Part shown: one piece after another, positions 1-6,909 of the stretch
Layout of the letters: each line of letters opens with the position of its first letter
How positions within the stretch are numbered: the stretch's first letter is position 1
NCBI GenBank assembly: GCA_002780675.1
Contig: PEUR01000119.1
Location: 1-10,995, forward strand
Length of the DNA: 10,995 bases
From: Gallionellales bacterium CG03_land_8_20_14_0_80_55_15
Lineage (GTDB): Bacteria > Pseudomonadota > Gammaproteobacteria > Burkholderiales > Gallionellaceae
Reading direction: 5' to 3'
Notes under the pieces: model-generated
Database searches by the model: none
Seen by the model: the letters and a program-made list of their open reading frames with translations, nothing else
Told to the model about the DNA's origin: nothing
Translations under genes and position numbers: made by a program

Positions 1-2087
1 ATCACGGGCGGACCGGGCGGCACTTCGACAATTTTGACTTTCGCGCCCCAGGGCTTGGCGATAGCCTGAATGGGTTCAAGCACCTGAGTTGCGATCTCAT
101 GACTGCTGCGACTGCGCTGATGCTTGTCGCGCAGATTCACTTGTAAATCGCCCTGTTCGGCACCTCGGCGCAAATAATACTGGCGCACCAGCCCGTTAAA
201 ATTGATCGGCGCTGCCGTTCCGGCATAAGCCTCGTAGTCGGTCACTTCCGGCACAGTTGCCAGATAACTGCCCAGGTCGTGCAGCACAGCGTTGGTCTGT
301 TCCAGCGACGTGCCGCTCGGCATGTCCACCACCACCTGAAATTCCGACTTATTGTCGAAAGGCAACATCTTCAGAATCACCAGCTTGACCACACCCAAGC
401 CGACCGCCAGCACCAGACCGGCGAGGATCACCAGCCACAATTTGCGGCGCGACGATTTGCCTTGCTCGCCGTTCAGAAACGGCGTGAGACGCTTGTGAAA
501 GAAACGGCTCAACGCGGTATCGCTCTCATCTGTTGCCGTTTGATGCGACGCGCCGGAAAAACGCAGCACCAGCCAGGGCGTGATCACGAAAGCCACCGCC
601 AGCGAAATCAGCATCCCCATGCTGGCATTGATCGGGATCGGGCTCATGTACGGCCCCATCAATCCGCTGACAAACGCCATCGGCAACAAAGCCGCAATCA
701 CCGTGAAGGTAGCCAGTATGGTCGGGCTGCCCACTTCGTCCACCGCCTCGGGAATAATTTCGGACAAAGACCGATGGGGAGCGAGCGCGCGATGGCGATG
801 AATGTTCTCCACCACCACGATGGCATCGTCCACCAGTATGCCGATGGAAAATATCAGCGCAAACAGGGAAACGCGATTCAGCGTGAAACCCCACGCCCAG
901 GAAGCAAACAGCGTTGCCGACAAGGTCAACATCACCGCGACACCCACCACCAGCGCCTCGCGTCTCCCCATCGCGATCCATACCAGCGCGACTACCGCCA
1001 ACGTAGCAAAAAGCAATTTCTTGATAAGTTTCATAGCCTTATCGTTAGCCGTTTCGCCATAGTTGCGCGTAATACCAACCCGCACATCATCCGGTATCAC
1101 GGATCCTTTGAGCTCCTCCACCCGCGCCAGCAGGTGATCGGCGATTTCCACCGCATTCGCCCCTGGCTTTTTGGTAATCGCTACCGTTACAGCGGTGAAT
1201 TCACCCTGTGTCTCGATAGACTTATCCTGCGCCGCAGGTCCTGTGCCGAACCACACATAGCTGTCGGGTTGGTCTGCGCCATCCTGCACCTCGGCGATAT
1301 CGCGCAGGAACACTGGCTTACCCTCGGAAATACCCACGACCAGCTGTTTCACCTCGTCGGCATTACTCAAAAAATTGCCGGTCTGCACCAGCAGGGTGCG
1401 ATTGTCCTGCACCAGATTCCCGGCATTCCGGGCAACATTGGCGGTCTGCAAGGCGGCGCGCACATCCTGCATGGAAAGCTGGAAGGCATTGAGGCTTTCA
1501 GGATTGAGCAATACTTTCACCACGCGCTGCGTACCGCCGACCGTAGTCACTTCTCGCGTGCCGGGCACGCGCTTCAGCTCAGCCTCGATTGCATGTGCCA
1601 CCTGGGTAAGTGCCATCCCGCCGCCGACGGCCTGCTCACGCCACAGCGTCAGCGCAACAACGGGTACATCATCTATGCCCTTCGCCTTGATAATAGGTTG
1701 CGCCACGCCCAGCGTCTGCGGCAACCAATCCGAATTGGAATGCACTACGTCATATAACTTAACCAGCGAGGCAACATGCTCCTCGCCTACCTTGAACTGT
1801 ACCGTGATCACCGCCATCCCAGGCTGCGACACCGAATACACGTGATCCACGCCGGCGATTTGCGACAACACCTGCTCGGCAGGCGTCGCCACGATTTGCG
1901 CGACATCCCAGGCGGAGGCACCTGGATAGGCAATCAGCACGTTCGCCATGGTGACGTTAATCTGCGGCTCTTCCTCGCGCGGTGTCACCAACACCGCAAA
2001 CAGCCCCAGCAACACGGCAACCAGTGCCAGCAGCGGGGTCATCTGCGAGTGAAGAAATAGCTTGGCGATACGTCCTGAAATTCCCAT
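1..2087 (-). CDS. RND efflux transporter permease (HAE1/AcrB-like), C-terminal part outside the window
   Basis: This is the inner-membrane, proton-driven pump of a tripartite efflux complex. The reading frame is open from the ATG at 2087 to the left edge, about 695 residues of a family usually near 1,030-1,080. An N-terminal membrane segment lies near residues 15-33, followed by a charged TPREEEPQI stretch at the start of the periplasmic porter domain. TM2 begins near residue 357. The TM4 motif VDDAIVVVEN carries D420 and D421, the AcrB Asp407/Asp408 proton-relay pair. A TM7-like segment near 545-565 leads into the second porter domain, where the window ends. The paired Asp and the surrounding motif fit HAE1 pumps rather than heavy-metal (CzcA-type) pumps, which usually have a single Asp there. 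The start has an AGGA ribosome site 5 bases upstream. It is the last visible gene of the sqr cluster, 67 bases after sqr; its adaptor is encoded two genes upstream. No outer-membrane channel gene is visible. The substrate is unknown. The family call is firm. Confidence 0.93.
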   Translation of the reverse strand, partial: MGISGRIAKLFLHSQMTPLLALVAVLLGLFAVLVTPREEEPQINVTMANVLIAYPGASAWDVAQIVATPAEQVLSQIAGVDHVYSVSQPGMAVITVQFKVGEEHVASLVKLYDVVHSNSDWLPQTLGVAQPIIKAKGIDDVPVVALTLWREQAVGGGMALTQVAHAIEAELKRVPGTREVTTVGGTQRVVKVLLNPESLNAFQLSMQDVRAALQTANVARNAGNLVQDNRTLLVQTGNFLSNADEVKQLVVGISEGKPVFLRDIAEVQDGADQPDSYVWFGTGPAAQDKSIETQGEFTAVTVAITKKPGANAVEIADHLLARVEELKGSVIPDDVRVGITRNYGETANDKAMKLIKKLLFATLAVVALVWIAMGRREALVVGVAVMLTLSATLFASWAWGFTLNRVSLFALIFSIGILVDDAIVVVENIHRHRALAPHRSLSEIIPEAVDEVGSPTILATFTVIAALLPMAFVSGLMGPYMSPIPINASMGMLISLAVAFVITPWLVLRFSGASHQTATDESDTALSRFFHKRLTPFLNGEQGKSSRRKLWLVILAGLVLAVGLGVVKLVILKMLPFDNKSEFQVVVDMPSGTSLEQTNAVLHDLGSYLATVPEVTDYEAYAGTAAPINFNGLVRQYYLRRGAEQGDLQVNLRDKHQRSRSSHEIATQVLEPIQAIAKPWGAKVKIVEVPPGPPV

Positions 2088-2109
2088 TGTTTCCTAATTC
2101 TGTTGAATA

Positions 2110-2149
2110 GGCGGTGGCTTTCTCGCCACCCGCCTGTTGCCCGCCTGTT
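2110..2149. repeat. Hairpin plus 10-base tandem repeat between sqr and the RND gene
   Basis: The 67-base gap between sqr and the permease gene holds an inverted repeat, 2110-2118 against 2125-2134: GGCGGTGGC pairs with GCCACCCGCC, leaving one bulged C, with a 6-base loop. It overlaps a direct repeat of CCCGCCTGTT at 2129-2138 and 2140-2149. On the minus-strand transcript no U-run follows the hairpin, so it is not a canonical terminator. It may be an mRNA processing or stability element that sets permease expression below sqr. That role is inference. Confidence 0.5.
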
Positions 2150-2154
2150 AATAA

Positions 2155-3426
2155 TTACTTCAGCTTGGTGATACCCAACGCATTCATGATGAACTTTTCA
2201 TACATCGGCTCGGAAGAACCGCGTTTCATCTTGCGCATGAAATACTTCTCGAATCCCACCTTGGCCACATGCACCCACTTGCCGGACATGGCTTTGTTCA
2301 GATTACGCGGCGGAATTTGTGGCAGCGCCACGAAAGCCACACCGGTATCACCAAAGTCCGCCAGACATACTGTATTCCAGGTCGCATTGCTGGTTGGCGG
2401 ATTGCCCCTCAACTCCGAGTGTATGTTATGCGCCGTCGCCGTGACCATGGATTCGATCATGTATCCCGTCTTGGGCGTACCCGTCGGCACAGGAGTCTTC
2501 TCTACTGGCGGAATTGCAATACACACGCCGACCGCATAGATGTTCTTGAAAGTCGGGTTACGCTGATGATCATCCACAATGATGAAGCCGCGCGGATTGG
2601 TCAGACCCTCAATGCCGAATACCGCATCCACGCCCCGGAAAGCAGGCAGCATCATGCTGTAAGTAAAGGGCAATTCATGCTTCATCTTTTCCTTGCCCAT
2701 GTCATCGTATTCGGTGACAAACATCTTGCCCGCCTCGATCTTGTCCACCTTGGCGTTGCAAATCCATTTGATGTGCTTTTCCCGCATCGCCGATTCCAGC
2801 AAAGTCTTGGAATCGCCCACGCCGCCCAGACCCAGATGACCGATATAAGGCTCCGCAGTCACAAACGTCATCGGCACCTTGTCGCGAATTTTGCGGCGAC
2901 GCAGATCGGTTTCAACGGTAAACGCATATTCATATGCAGGGCCAAAACAGGATGCGCCTTGCACCGCGCCGATCACCACCGGCCCCGGCTCACGGGTAAA
3001 TTGCTCCCATTCGCCATGCGACTTCATCGCATGGTCAACGTGGCAGACCGAATGGGTATAGCCACCGTGCGGCCCCAGGCCTTCAATCTCGTCAAAAGCA
3101 AGTTTTGGACCGGTCGCAATAACCAGAAAATCATAGTCCACCCTGCTGCCATCATTCAGTTCGAGCTGGCTGTCAGCAGGATGCACACGCTTAACACCGG
3201 TAGAGATGAAGTTGATGCCCTTGCGTTCGAGATAAGGGCGCACGCCAAACTCGATGTCTTCACGATCACGCCATTTCACGCCCACCCAGGGGTTAGACGG
3301 CACAAAATGAAAATTCTCGCTGTCCGAGATCACGGTAACCTTGTCCGCCTTGCTAATTTTTTCCTGCATTTCATAGGCCATCGGCATCCCGCCTATGCCT
3401 GCACCCATGATGACGATATGTGCCAT
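2155..3426 (-). CDS. sqr: Sulfide:quinone oxidoreductase (FAD-dependent)
   Basis: This enzyme oxidises sulfide to sulfane sulfur (polysulfide or persulfide) and passes the electrons to the membrane quinone pool. It is 423 residues; the A. ferrooxidans enzyme is slightly longer. The N-terminal FAD site is G8-A-G-I-G-G13, and a second dinucleotide-fold strand ends in LVIATGP (101-107). Cys128, Cys160 and Cys354 match the three redox-active cysteines described for A. ferrooxidans SQR (128, 160, 356), so the catalytic set looks complete. The segments NPWVGV, GASCFGPAYEYA and KTGYMIESM are typical of this SQR group. The C-terminal 35-40 residues are basic and amphipathic (KYFMRKMKRG region), as in the membrane-anchoring end of SQR; there is no signal peptide. 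A G-rich ribosome site (AGGGGG) precedes the ATG. It lies 38 bases after the adaptor gene and 67 before the RND gene. Flavocytochrome c sulfide dehydrogenase is the main alternative, but it would need an export signal. Confidence 0.93.
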   Translation of the reverse strand: MAHIVIMGAGIGGMPMAYEMQEKISKADKVTVISDSENFHFVPSNPWVGVKWRDREDIEFGVRPYLERKGINFISTGVKRVHPADSQLELNDGSRVDYDFLVIATGPKLAFDEIEGLGPHGGYTHSVCHVDHAMKSHGEWEQFTREPGPVVIGAVQGASCFGPAYEYAFTVETDLRRRKIRDKVPMTFVTAEPYIGHLGLGGVGDSKTLLESAMREKHIKWICNAKVDKIEAGKMFVTEYDDMGKEKMKHELPFTYSMMLPAFRGVDAVFGIEGLTNPRGFIIVDDHQRNPTFKNIYAVGVCIAIPPVEKTPVPTGTPKTGYMIESMVTATAHNIHSELRGNPPTSNATWNTVCLADFGDTGVAFVALPQIPPRNLNKAMSGKWVHVAKVGFEKYFMRKMKRGSSEPMYEKFIMNALGITKLK

Positions 3427-3464
3427 ATTCTTACCCCCTGTAGTTTATAAGTGCTACCCCTGTT

Positions 3465-4496
3465 TTACTGCTTTTGCTTCTTTGGCAACATCCCAGCCTT
3501 AACCGGATCTACCGCCACCTTTTCACCCACTTTGAGTCCCGATAAAACCTCGATCACCCCTTCTGCAACCAGGCCACCCACGCGAATCTGGCGCAGTTTC
3601 ACCACGCCTTTTTCATCCACCACATACACCGCAACGACTTCGCTGCGGTGTAACACGGCACTGGCTGGCACGACCAGCTTGCTGGCCTTGCCGACCACAA
3701 AATGTACCCGCACGAACATGCCAGGATAAACGCCCGCCTCGTTGGCAGGCAGATAAACACGAATTTGCGTGCTGTGGGTACGGGCATCCGCGATGGGTTG
3801 CACCGTGCTGTAAGCCGCCTTGATCCAGCGATTCAGCGAAGACACTTCCACCTTCGCTTCAGGCTTTGCACCGATTTCCGCCAACTTGTATTGCGGCACA
3901 CTGACCACGACGCGCATCTCTGAAGGATCAAAGCCGGTCATCAAAGGCTTGCCCGGCATAACCATTTCGCCCAACTCGACCATGCGCGCCGCCACCACCC
4001 CAGCGTAAGGTGCAATCACCGCCGTATAGCCACGCGCTAAACTGGCTTGCCCGACACCTGCCGCACTCGCGGCAGCTTGCGCCATAGCCACCTTATAATC
4101 GGCCTGCGCCTTATCCAAGGCAGCCTGACTGATGAATTTCTGCGCAAATAATTGTTTGGAGCGCTCATAGCCAGCCTTGGCATTCTGCGCATTAGCCTGT
4201 GCCTGCATGACCTGCGCCTGACTGCCCGCCAAGGCTTGCTCGGCTTCACGCTCATCTATACGCAAAATCACCTGCCCCTTGTTGACGCGATCACCCACAT
4301 CAAAGTTAATTTCTTTGACGCGCCCACCGATTTGCGCAGACACGGTTGACTGCCGCGTCGCCTCAACCAAGCCTTCGCCCGTGTAAGTCTGCGCCATCTC
4401 CCGATATTCGACCGGTGCGACCACCAACGGCTCGGCAGCTTGAACACTCCACGCCATCATCAACAAACTTACCAGGCACATTTTTTTCACGGTCAT
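3465..4496 (-). CDS. RND efflux periplasmic adaptor (HlyD/AcrA family membrane fusion protein)
   Basis: The adaptor links an RND pump to an outer-membrane channel in the periplasm. The 343-residue product starts with a signal peptide (KK, then a hydrophobic run, with likely cleavage after the SVQA that ends at residue 20). No lipobox is seen, although AcrA-type adaptors are often lipoproteins. A lipoyl-like half-motif (GGRVKEINFDVGDRVNKGQ, 57-75) is followed by an Ala/Gln-rich helical hairpin (about 82-152), the second lipoyl half (IAPYAGVVAARMVELGEMV) and C-terminal beta-barrel segments. The partner pump is most likely the RND permease encoded downstream; it is unusual that sqr separates the two. 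The start is uncertain: the ATG at 4496 directly abuts the GGGGAGG ribosome site, while a GTG at 4490 (codon 3) has an ideal 6-base spacing and keeps the signal peptide. The gene begins 8 bases after the DUF302 stop, which indicates co-transcription. Confidence 0.9.
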   Translation of the reverse strand: MTVKKMCLVSLLMMAWSVQAAEPLVVAPVEYREMAQTYTGEGLVEATRQSTVSAQIGGRVKEINFDVGDRVNKGQVILRIDEREAEQALAGSQAQVMQAQANAQNAKAGYERSKQLFAQKFISQAALDKAQADYKVAMAQAAASAAGVGQASLARGYTAVIAPYAGVVAARMVELGEMVMPGKPLMTGFDPSEMRVVVSVPQYKLAEIGAKPEAKVEVSSLNRWIKAAYSTVQPIADARTHSTQIRVYLPANEAGVYPGMFVRVHFVVGKASKLVVPASAVLHRSEVVAVYVVDEKGVVKLRQIRVGGLVAEGVIEVLSGLKVGEKVAVDPVKAGMLPKKQKQ

Positions 4497-4504
4497 CCTC
4501 CCCT

Positions 4505-4894
4505 TTATACCTTGGCGAGCGCCGTCGCCACCCTGGCATCAGCCGCCTCTGCCAGCCCAGCCAGTCTGGCATCCCCCAGCATTTTCATCATGCCGCTAGG
4601 TTTGGCGAATTCGACTGACAGCCGCCCCGGGGAAATTTCGCGTATCACCGCGTTACAAGGCAGCAGACTGGCCACATCGCTATTCGCCGTATAAGCCTCA
4701 TAAGCCAGATGGGGATTGCACGCACCGAGGATGATGGTAGGAATGATGTCCTTAGCGGTTTTCTCCTTGATTTTGCTGTGCATATCAATGCGGGTGAGGA
4801 TGCCAAAACCTTCACCAGAGAGCGCCCTGGTTACACGCTCAATGGCATTTTCCAGGGTGTCCGATATTTCGCGTTTAATGTTAATGCTGTTCAT
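4505..4894 (-). CDS. DUF302 family protein
   Basis: A small cytoplasmic protein of 129 residues with no signal peptide or membrane segment. The DUF302 domain covers roughly residues 28-108: GFGILTRIDMHSKIKEK, then IILGACNPHLA and LLPCNAVI. Cys59 and Cys80 lie in the two best-known blocks of this family (GACNP and LLPCN). The biochemical role of DUF302 is not established; proteins of the family often occur beside sulfur-metabolism genes, and the two cysteines would allow thiol or persulfide chemistry, but that is inference. An Ala-rich helical tail follows the domain. A clear GGGAGGC ribosome site lies upstream of the ATG. It is the first gene behind the palindromic operator and promoter at 4940-4976, and the adaptor gene follows after 8 bases. 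Confidence 0.88.
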   Translation of the reverse strand: MNSINIKREISDTLENAIERVTRALSGEGFGILTRIDMHSKIKEKTAKDIIPTIILGACNPHLAYEAYTANSDVASLLPCNAVIREISPGRLSVEFAKPSGMMKMLGDARLAGLAEAADARVATALAKV

Positions 4895-4939
4895 GTTGCC
4901 TCCCGTATTTGCTGATAGACTAGCATTCCATCCTTTAAT

Positions 4940-4961
4940 AATATTAGAATATACTAATATT
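4940..4961. promoter_or_regulatory. Palindromic operator, probable binding site of the ArsR/SqrR-like repressor
   Basis: A 22-base inverted repeat with perfect 8-base arms, AATATTAG at 4940-4947 and CTAATATT at 4954-4961. Four of the six central bases are also symmetric, so only one base pair breaks the palindrome. It lies between the regulator gene and the DUF302 gene. Its size and AT-rich dyad symmetry suit a dimeric winged-helix ArsR protein. The match to this regulator is inferred from position, not from a known consensus. Confidence 0.8.
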
Positions 4962-4976
4962 TAAGATAAAAAACAA
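4948..4976 (-). promoter_or_regulatory. Sigma70-type promoter of the DUF302-adaptor-sqr-RND operon
   Basis: On the minus strand a -35 box TTGTTT (4976-4971) is followed, after exactly 17 bases, by a -10 box TATATT (4953-4948). The -10 box sits at the centre of the palindrome at 4940-4961, and one arm of the palindrome fills the end of the spacer, so a bound repressor would block RNA polymerase. Transcription would start near 4941, giving an untranslated leader of about 45 bases before the DUF302 start. The -35 box begins 3 bases after the regulator stop codon. Confidence 0.72.
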
Positions 4977-4979
4977 CCC

Positions 4980-5282
4980 TCACGAAGAACAGAACACTTC
5001 GCGCATCATGCTTACCAGCTTGAGCGTACGCGAATCCCCTATCCGATAAAACACGCGATTGGCATCCTTGCGTGTGGCTAATACGCCCTTGTCGCGCAAA
5101 ATCGCCAGATGCTGAGAAATATTACTTTGCGAAGTGCCGACTTGCTCAACGATGTCCTGCACACTGATTTCCTGTTCGCCCAGCACGCATAAAATCTTCA
5201 AACGCAACGGATGAGCAATTGCCTTGATCGCTTGCGATGCCTGTCGAATATCTTCTTCTTTATCTATCAACTTGCCCGCCAT
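4980..5282 (-). CDS. ArsR-family repressor, SqrR/BigR-like persulfide sensor
   Basis: A 100-residue winged-helix repressor. The fold is visible as the AIAHPLRLKIL helix (21-31), the helix-turn-helix VQDIVEQVGTSQSNISQHLAIL (41-62) and the wing GVLATRKDANRVFYRI (66-81). The metal-binding CxCxxC motif of ArsR/SmtB arsenic and cadmium sensors is absent. The only two cysteines are Cys32 and Cys98, 66 residues apart; Rhodobacter SqrR (Cys41/Cys107) and Xylella BigR (Cys42/Cys108) have the same spacing and bridge these cysteines through sulfur atoms when sulfide or persulfide rises. I therefore infer a reactive-sulfur sensor that represses the sqr operon. The ATG has an AGGAGG ribosome site 4 bases upstream. 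The gene is transcribed away from gpmI and toward the operon it likely controls; the operator and promoter lie immediately after its stop codon. Confidence 0.9.
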   Translation of the reverse strand: MAGKLIDKEEDIRQASQAIKAIAHPLRLKILCVLGEQEISVQDIVEQVGTSQSNISQHLAILRDKGVLATRKDANRVFYRIGDSRTLKLVSMMREVFCSS

Positions 5283-5370
5283 ACATCCTCCTCACAACTC
5301 TCCTGCCACGCAGGACTAATTCGGTTAAAATGCAACCATCTATATTATTAAAACGCTATATATTACCCCA
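5283..5370. promoter_or_regulatory. Divergent promoter region between the ArsR regulator and gpmI
   Basis: These 88 bases must hold the promoters of both flanking genes. AT-rich TATATT stretches occur at 5341-5346 and 5359-5364 on the plus strand, either of which could be the gpmI -10 box, but no good -35 box is spaced correctly. On the minus strand two direct copies of a TAATA-ATAG-like sequence face the regulator. A short 6-bp hairpin (5301-5315) lies in the regulator leader. I cannot fix a transcription start from the sequence. Confidence 0.4.
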
Positions 5371-6909
5371 ATGAACGTTACTCCTGTCTTGCTGCTTATC
5401 CTGGATGGCTTCGGCTACCGCGAAGAAACCGACTCCAACGCCATTTTAGCGGCTCACAAACCCAATTGGGACGCATTCTGGCGCGATTACCCACACACGC
5501 TCATCAACGCTTCAGAAAAATATGTCGGCCTGCCAACAGGACAGATGGGCAACTCCGAAGTCGGTCATCTCAACATTGGCGCAGGACGCGTAATTTACCA
5601 GGACCTGAGCCGTGTAGATGTCGCCATCGAGGATGGCAGCTTCTTTACCAATCCCGCTTTGTGCGAGGCAATTGCCATAACCAAAAAAAATGACAGCGCC
5701 TTGCACATCATGGGTCTGCTCTCTGCGGGTGGCGTACACAGCCACGAAAACCATATCCACGCGCTGCTGGAAATGGCGGCGCGCGCAGATCTCAAAAAAG
5801 TTTATCTGCACGCTTTCCTCGATGGTCGCGACACGCCTCCCAAAAGCGCAGCACAATCACTACGCGCATTGCAGGACAAATGCGACGCGCTGGGAACAGG
5901 GAAAATTGCCAGCCTGATCGGGCGTTTTTATGTCATGGACAGAGACAATCGCTGGGAACGGGTACAACCCGCCTATGAATTGCTGACTGAAGGCAAAGCT
6001 GAATTTTTCGCTGGAGATGCCCTGTCCGCACTGGAGGCCGCCTATGCGCGCGGCGAATCAGACGAATTTGTTAAACCCACCCGTATTCAAGCCGCCGATG
6101 AATCGGCGGTTGCCATGCAGGAGGGTGACGTGGCTGTGTTCATGAATTTCCGTGCCGATCGTGCCCGCGAAATCACCCACGCCTTGACTGACACATCATT
6201 CAACGGATTTCAGCGTACGCATACACCCAAGTTCGCCCGCTTTGTGACACTGAGCAGCTATGGCGCTGATTTTGACTTGCCCTGCGCCTATTACGCGGAA
6301 AGCATCAACAATGACTTCGGTGAGTACATTGCCAACCTGGGCTTGAAACAACTGCGCATCGCGGAAACAGAAAAGTATGCGCATGTTACTTACTTCTTCA
6401 GCGGCGGCAAGGAACAACCTTATCCCGGCGAAGACCGCATTTTAGTACCTTCGCCCAAAGTCGCCACTTATGACTTGCAACCGGAAATGAGCGCTTACAC
6501 GGTTACCGAGAAGCTCGAAGCCGCTATTGCCAGCCGCAAATATCAAGCCATTGTCTGCAATTATGCCAACGGCGATATGGTTGGTCATAGCGGCGACATG
6601 GGAGCCGCGATCAAGGCAATTGAAACGCTGGATGTATGCATCGGTCGCGTAGTGAAGGCGATGCAAGCCATCGGCGGTGAAGTCATCATTACCGCCGACC
6701 ACGGCAATGCCGAGCAGATGAAAGATAATGCCACGCATCAGGCACACACCGCACACACGCTAAATCCAGTACCCGTAATTTATATTGGACGCAAAGCGCA
6801 TCTAGCCGACACTGGCGCGCTACGCGACCTCGCCCCTAGTCTGCTGCATATGATGGGTTTGCCACAACCCGCAGAAATGACGGGACACAGCCTGATTAAC
6901 CTGACGTGA
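5371..6909 (+). CDS. gpmI: 2,3-bisphosphoglycerate-independent phosphoglycerate mutase
   Basis: The enzyme interconverts 3- and 2-phosphoglycerate in glycolysis and gluconeogenesis in the cytoplasm, using two metal ions (usually manganese) and a phosphoserine intermediate. At 512 residues it has the normal family length. Asp12 in ILDGFG and the catalytic Ser62 in [11 protein letters not shown] have the same numbers as in the Geobacillus enzyme. His123 (GGVHSHENH), FLDGRD (147-152), NFRADR (257-262), Asp400/His404 (NGDMVGH), Asp441/His442 (TADHGN) and His460 complete the substrate and metal sites. The N-terminus fits the family, so the ATG is sound, but no Shine-Dalgarno sequence is present before it (the leader reads TATTACCCCA). 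It is the first gene of the gpmI-envC-ctpA operon; its TGA overlaps the GTG start of envC. Confidence 0.97.
   Translation: MNVTPVLLLILDGFGYREETDSNAILAAHKPNWDAFWRDYPHTLINASEKYVGLPTGQMGNSEVGHLNIGAGRVIYQDLSRVDVAIEDGSFFTNPALCEAIAITKKNDSALHIMGLLSAGGVHSHENHIHALLEMAARADLKKVYLHAFLDGRDTPPKSAAQSLRALQDKCDALGTGKIASLIGRFYVMDRDNRWERVQPAYELLTEGKAEFFAGDALSALEAAYARGESDEFVKPTRIQAADESAVAMQEGDVAVFMNFRADRAREITHALTDTSFNGFQRTHTPKFARFVTLSSYGADFDLPCAYYAESINNDFGEYIANLGLKQLRIAETEKYAHVTYFFSGGKEQPYPGEDRILVPSPKVATYDLQPEMSAYTVTEKLEAAIASRKYQAIVCNYANGDMVGHSGDMGAAIKAIETLDVCIGRVVKAMQAIGGEVIITADHGNAEQMKDNATHQAHTAHTLNPVPVIYIGRKAHLADTGALRDLAPSLLHMMGLPQPAEMTGHSLINLT

Noticed and set aside
526..981. Minus-strand frame of 151 codons
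   Set aside because: It is another frame inside the RND gene, Gly/Arg-rich with no known motif; the true frame has no stop and runs off the window.
279..1757. Long plus-strand open frame of 492 codons
   Set aside because: It lies opposite the RND permease. Its translation is rich in Arg, His and Gln with no family features, while the minus strand encodes a clear RND protein across the whole stretch.
1..2087. Heavy-metal (CzcA-type) efflux pump
   Set aside because: The TM4 motif has the Asp-Asp pair VDDAIVVVEN of HAE1 pumps, and the adaptor has no His-rich metal-binding region.
2269..3450. Plus-strand open frame of 393 codons
   Set aside because: It is antisense to sqr, which has complete FAD and cysteine motifs; the antisense translation shows no recognisable domain.
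4980..5282. Arsenic-responsive ArsR
   Set aside because: The ELCVCD-type metal site is missing and no arsenic resistance gene is nearby.
5301..5315. TCCTGC-CAC-GCAGGA hairpin as a terminator or riboswitch
   Set aside because: The stem is only 6 bp, without a U-run, and there is no conserved aptamer structure; it may be chance.
5338..5365. AT-rich repeats upstream of the regulator as a second operator
   Set aside because: The two TAATA-ATAG-like copies are direct, not inverted, and match the 4940-4961 arms poorly; autoregulation cannot be supported from them.
5512..5856. Minus-strand frame inside gpmI
   Set aside because: Antisense of a highly conserved enzyme, with no ribosome site or domain.
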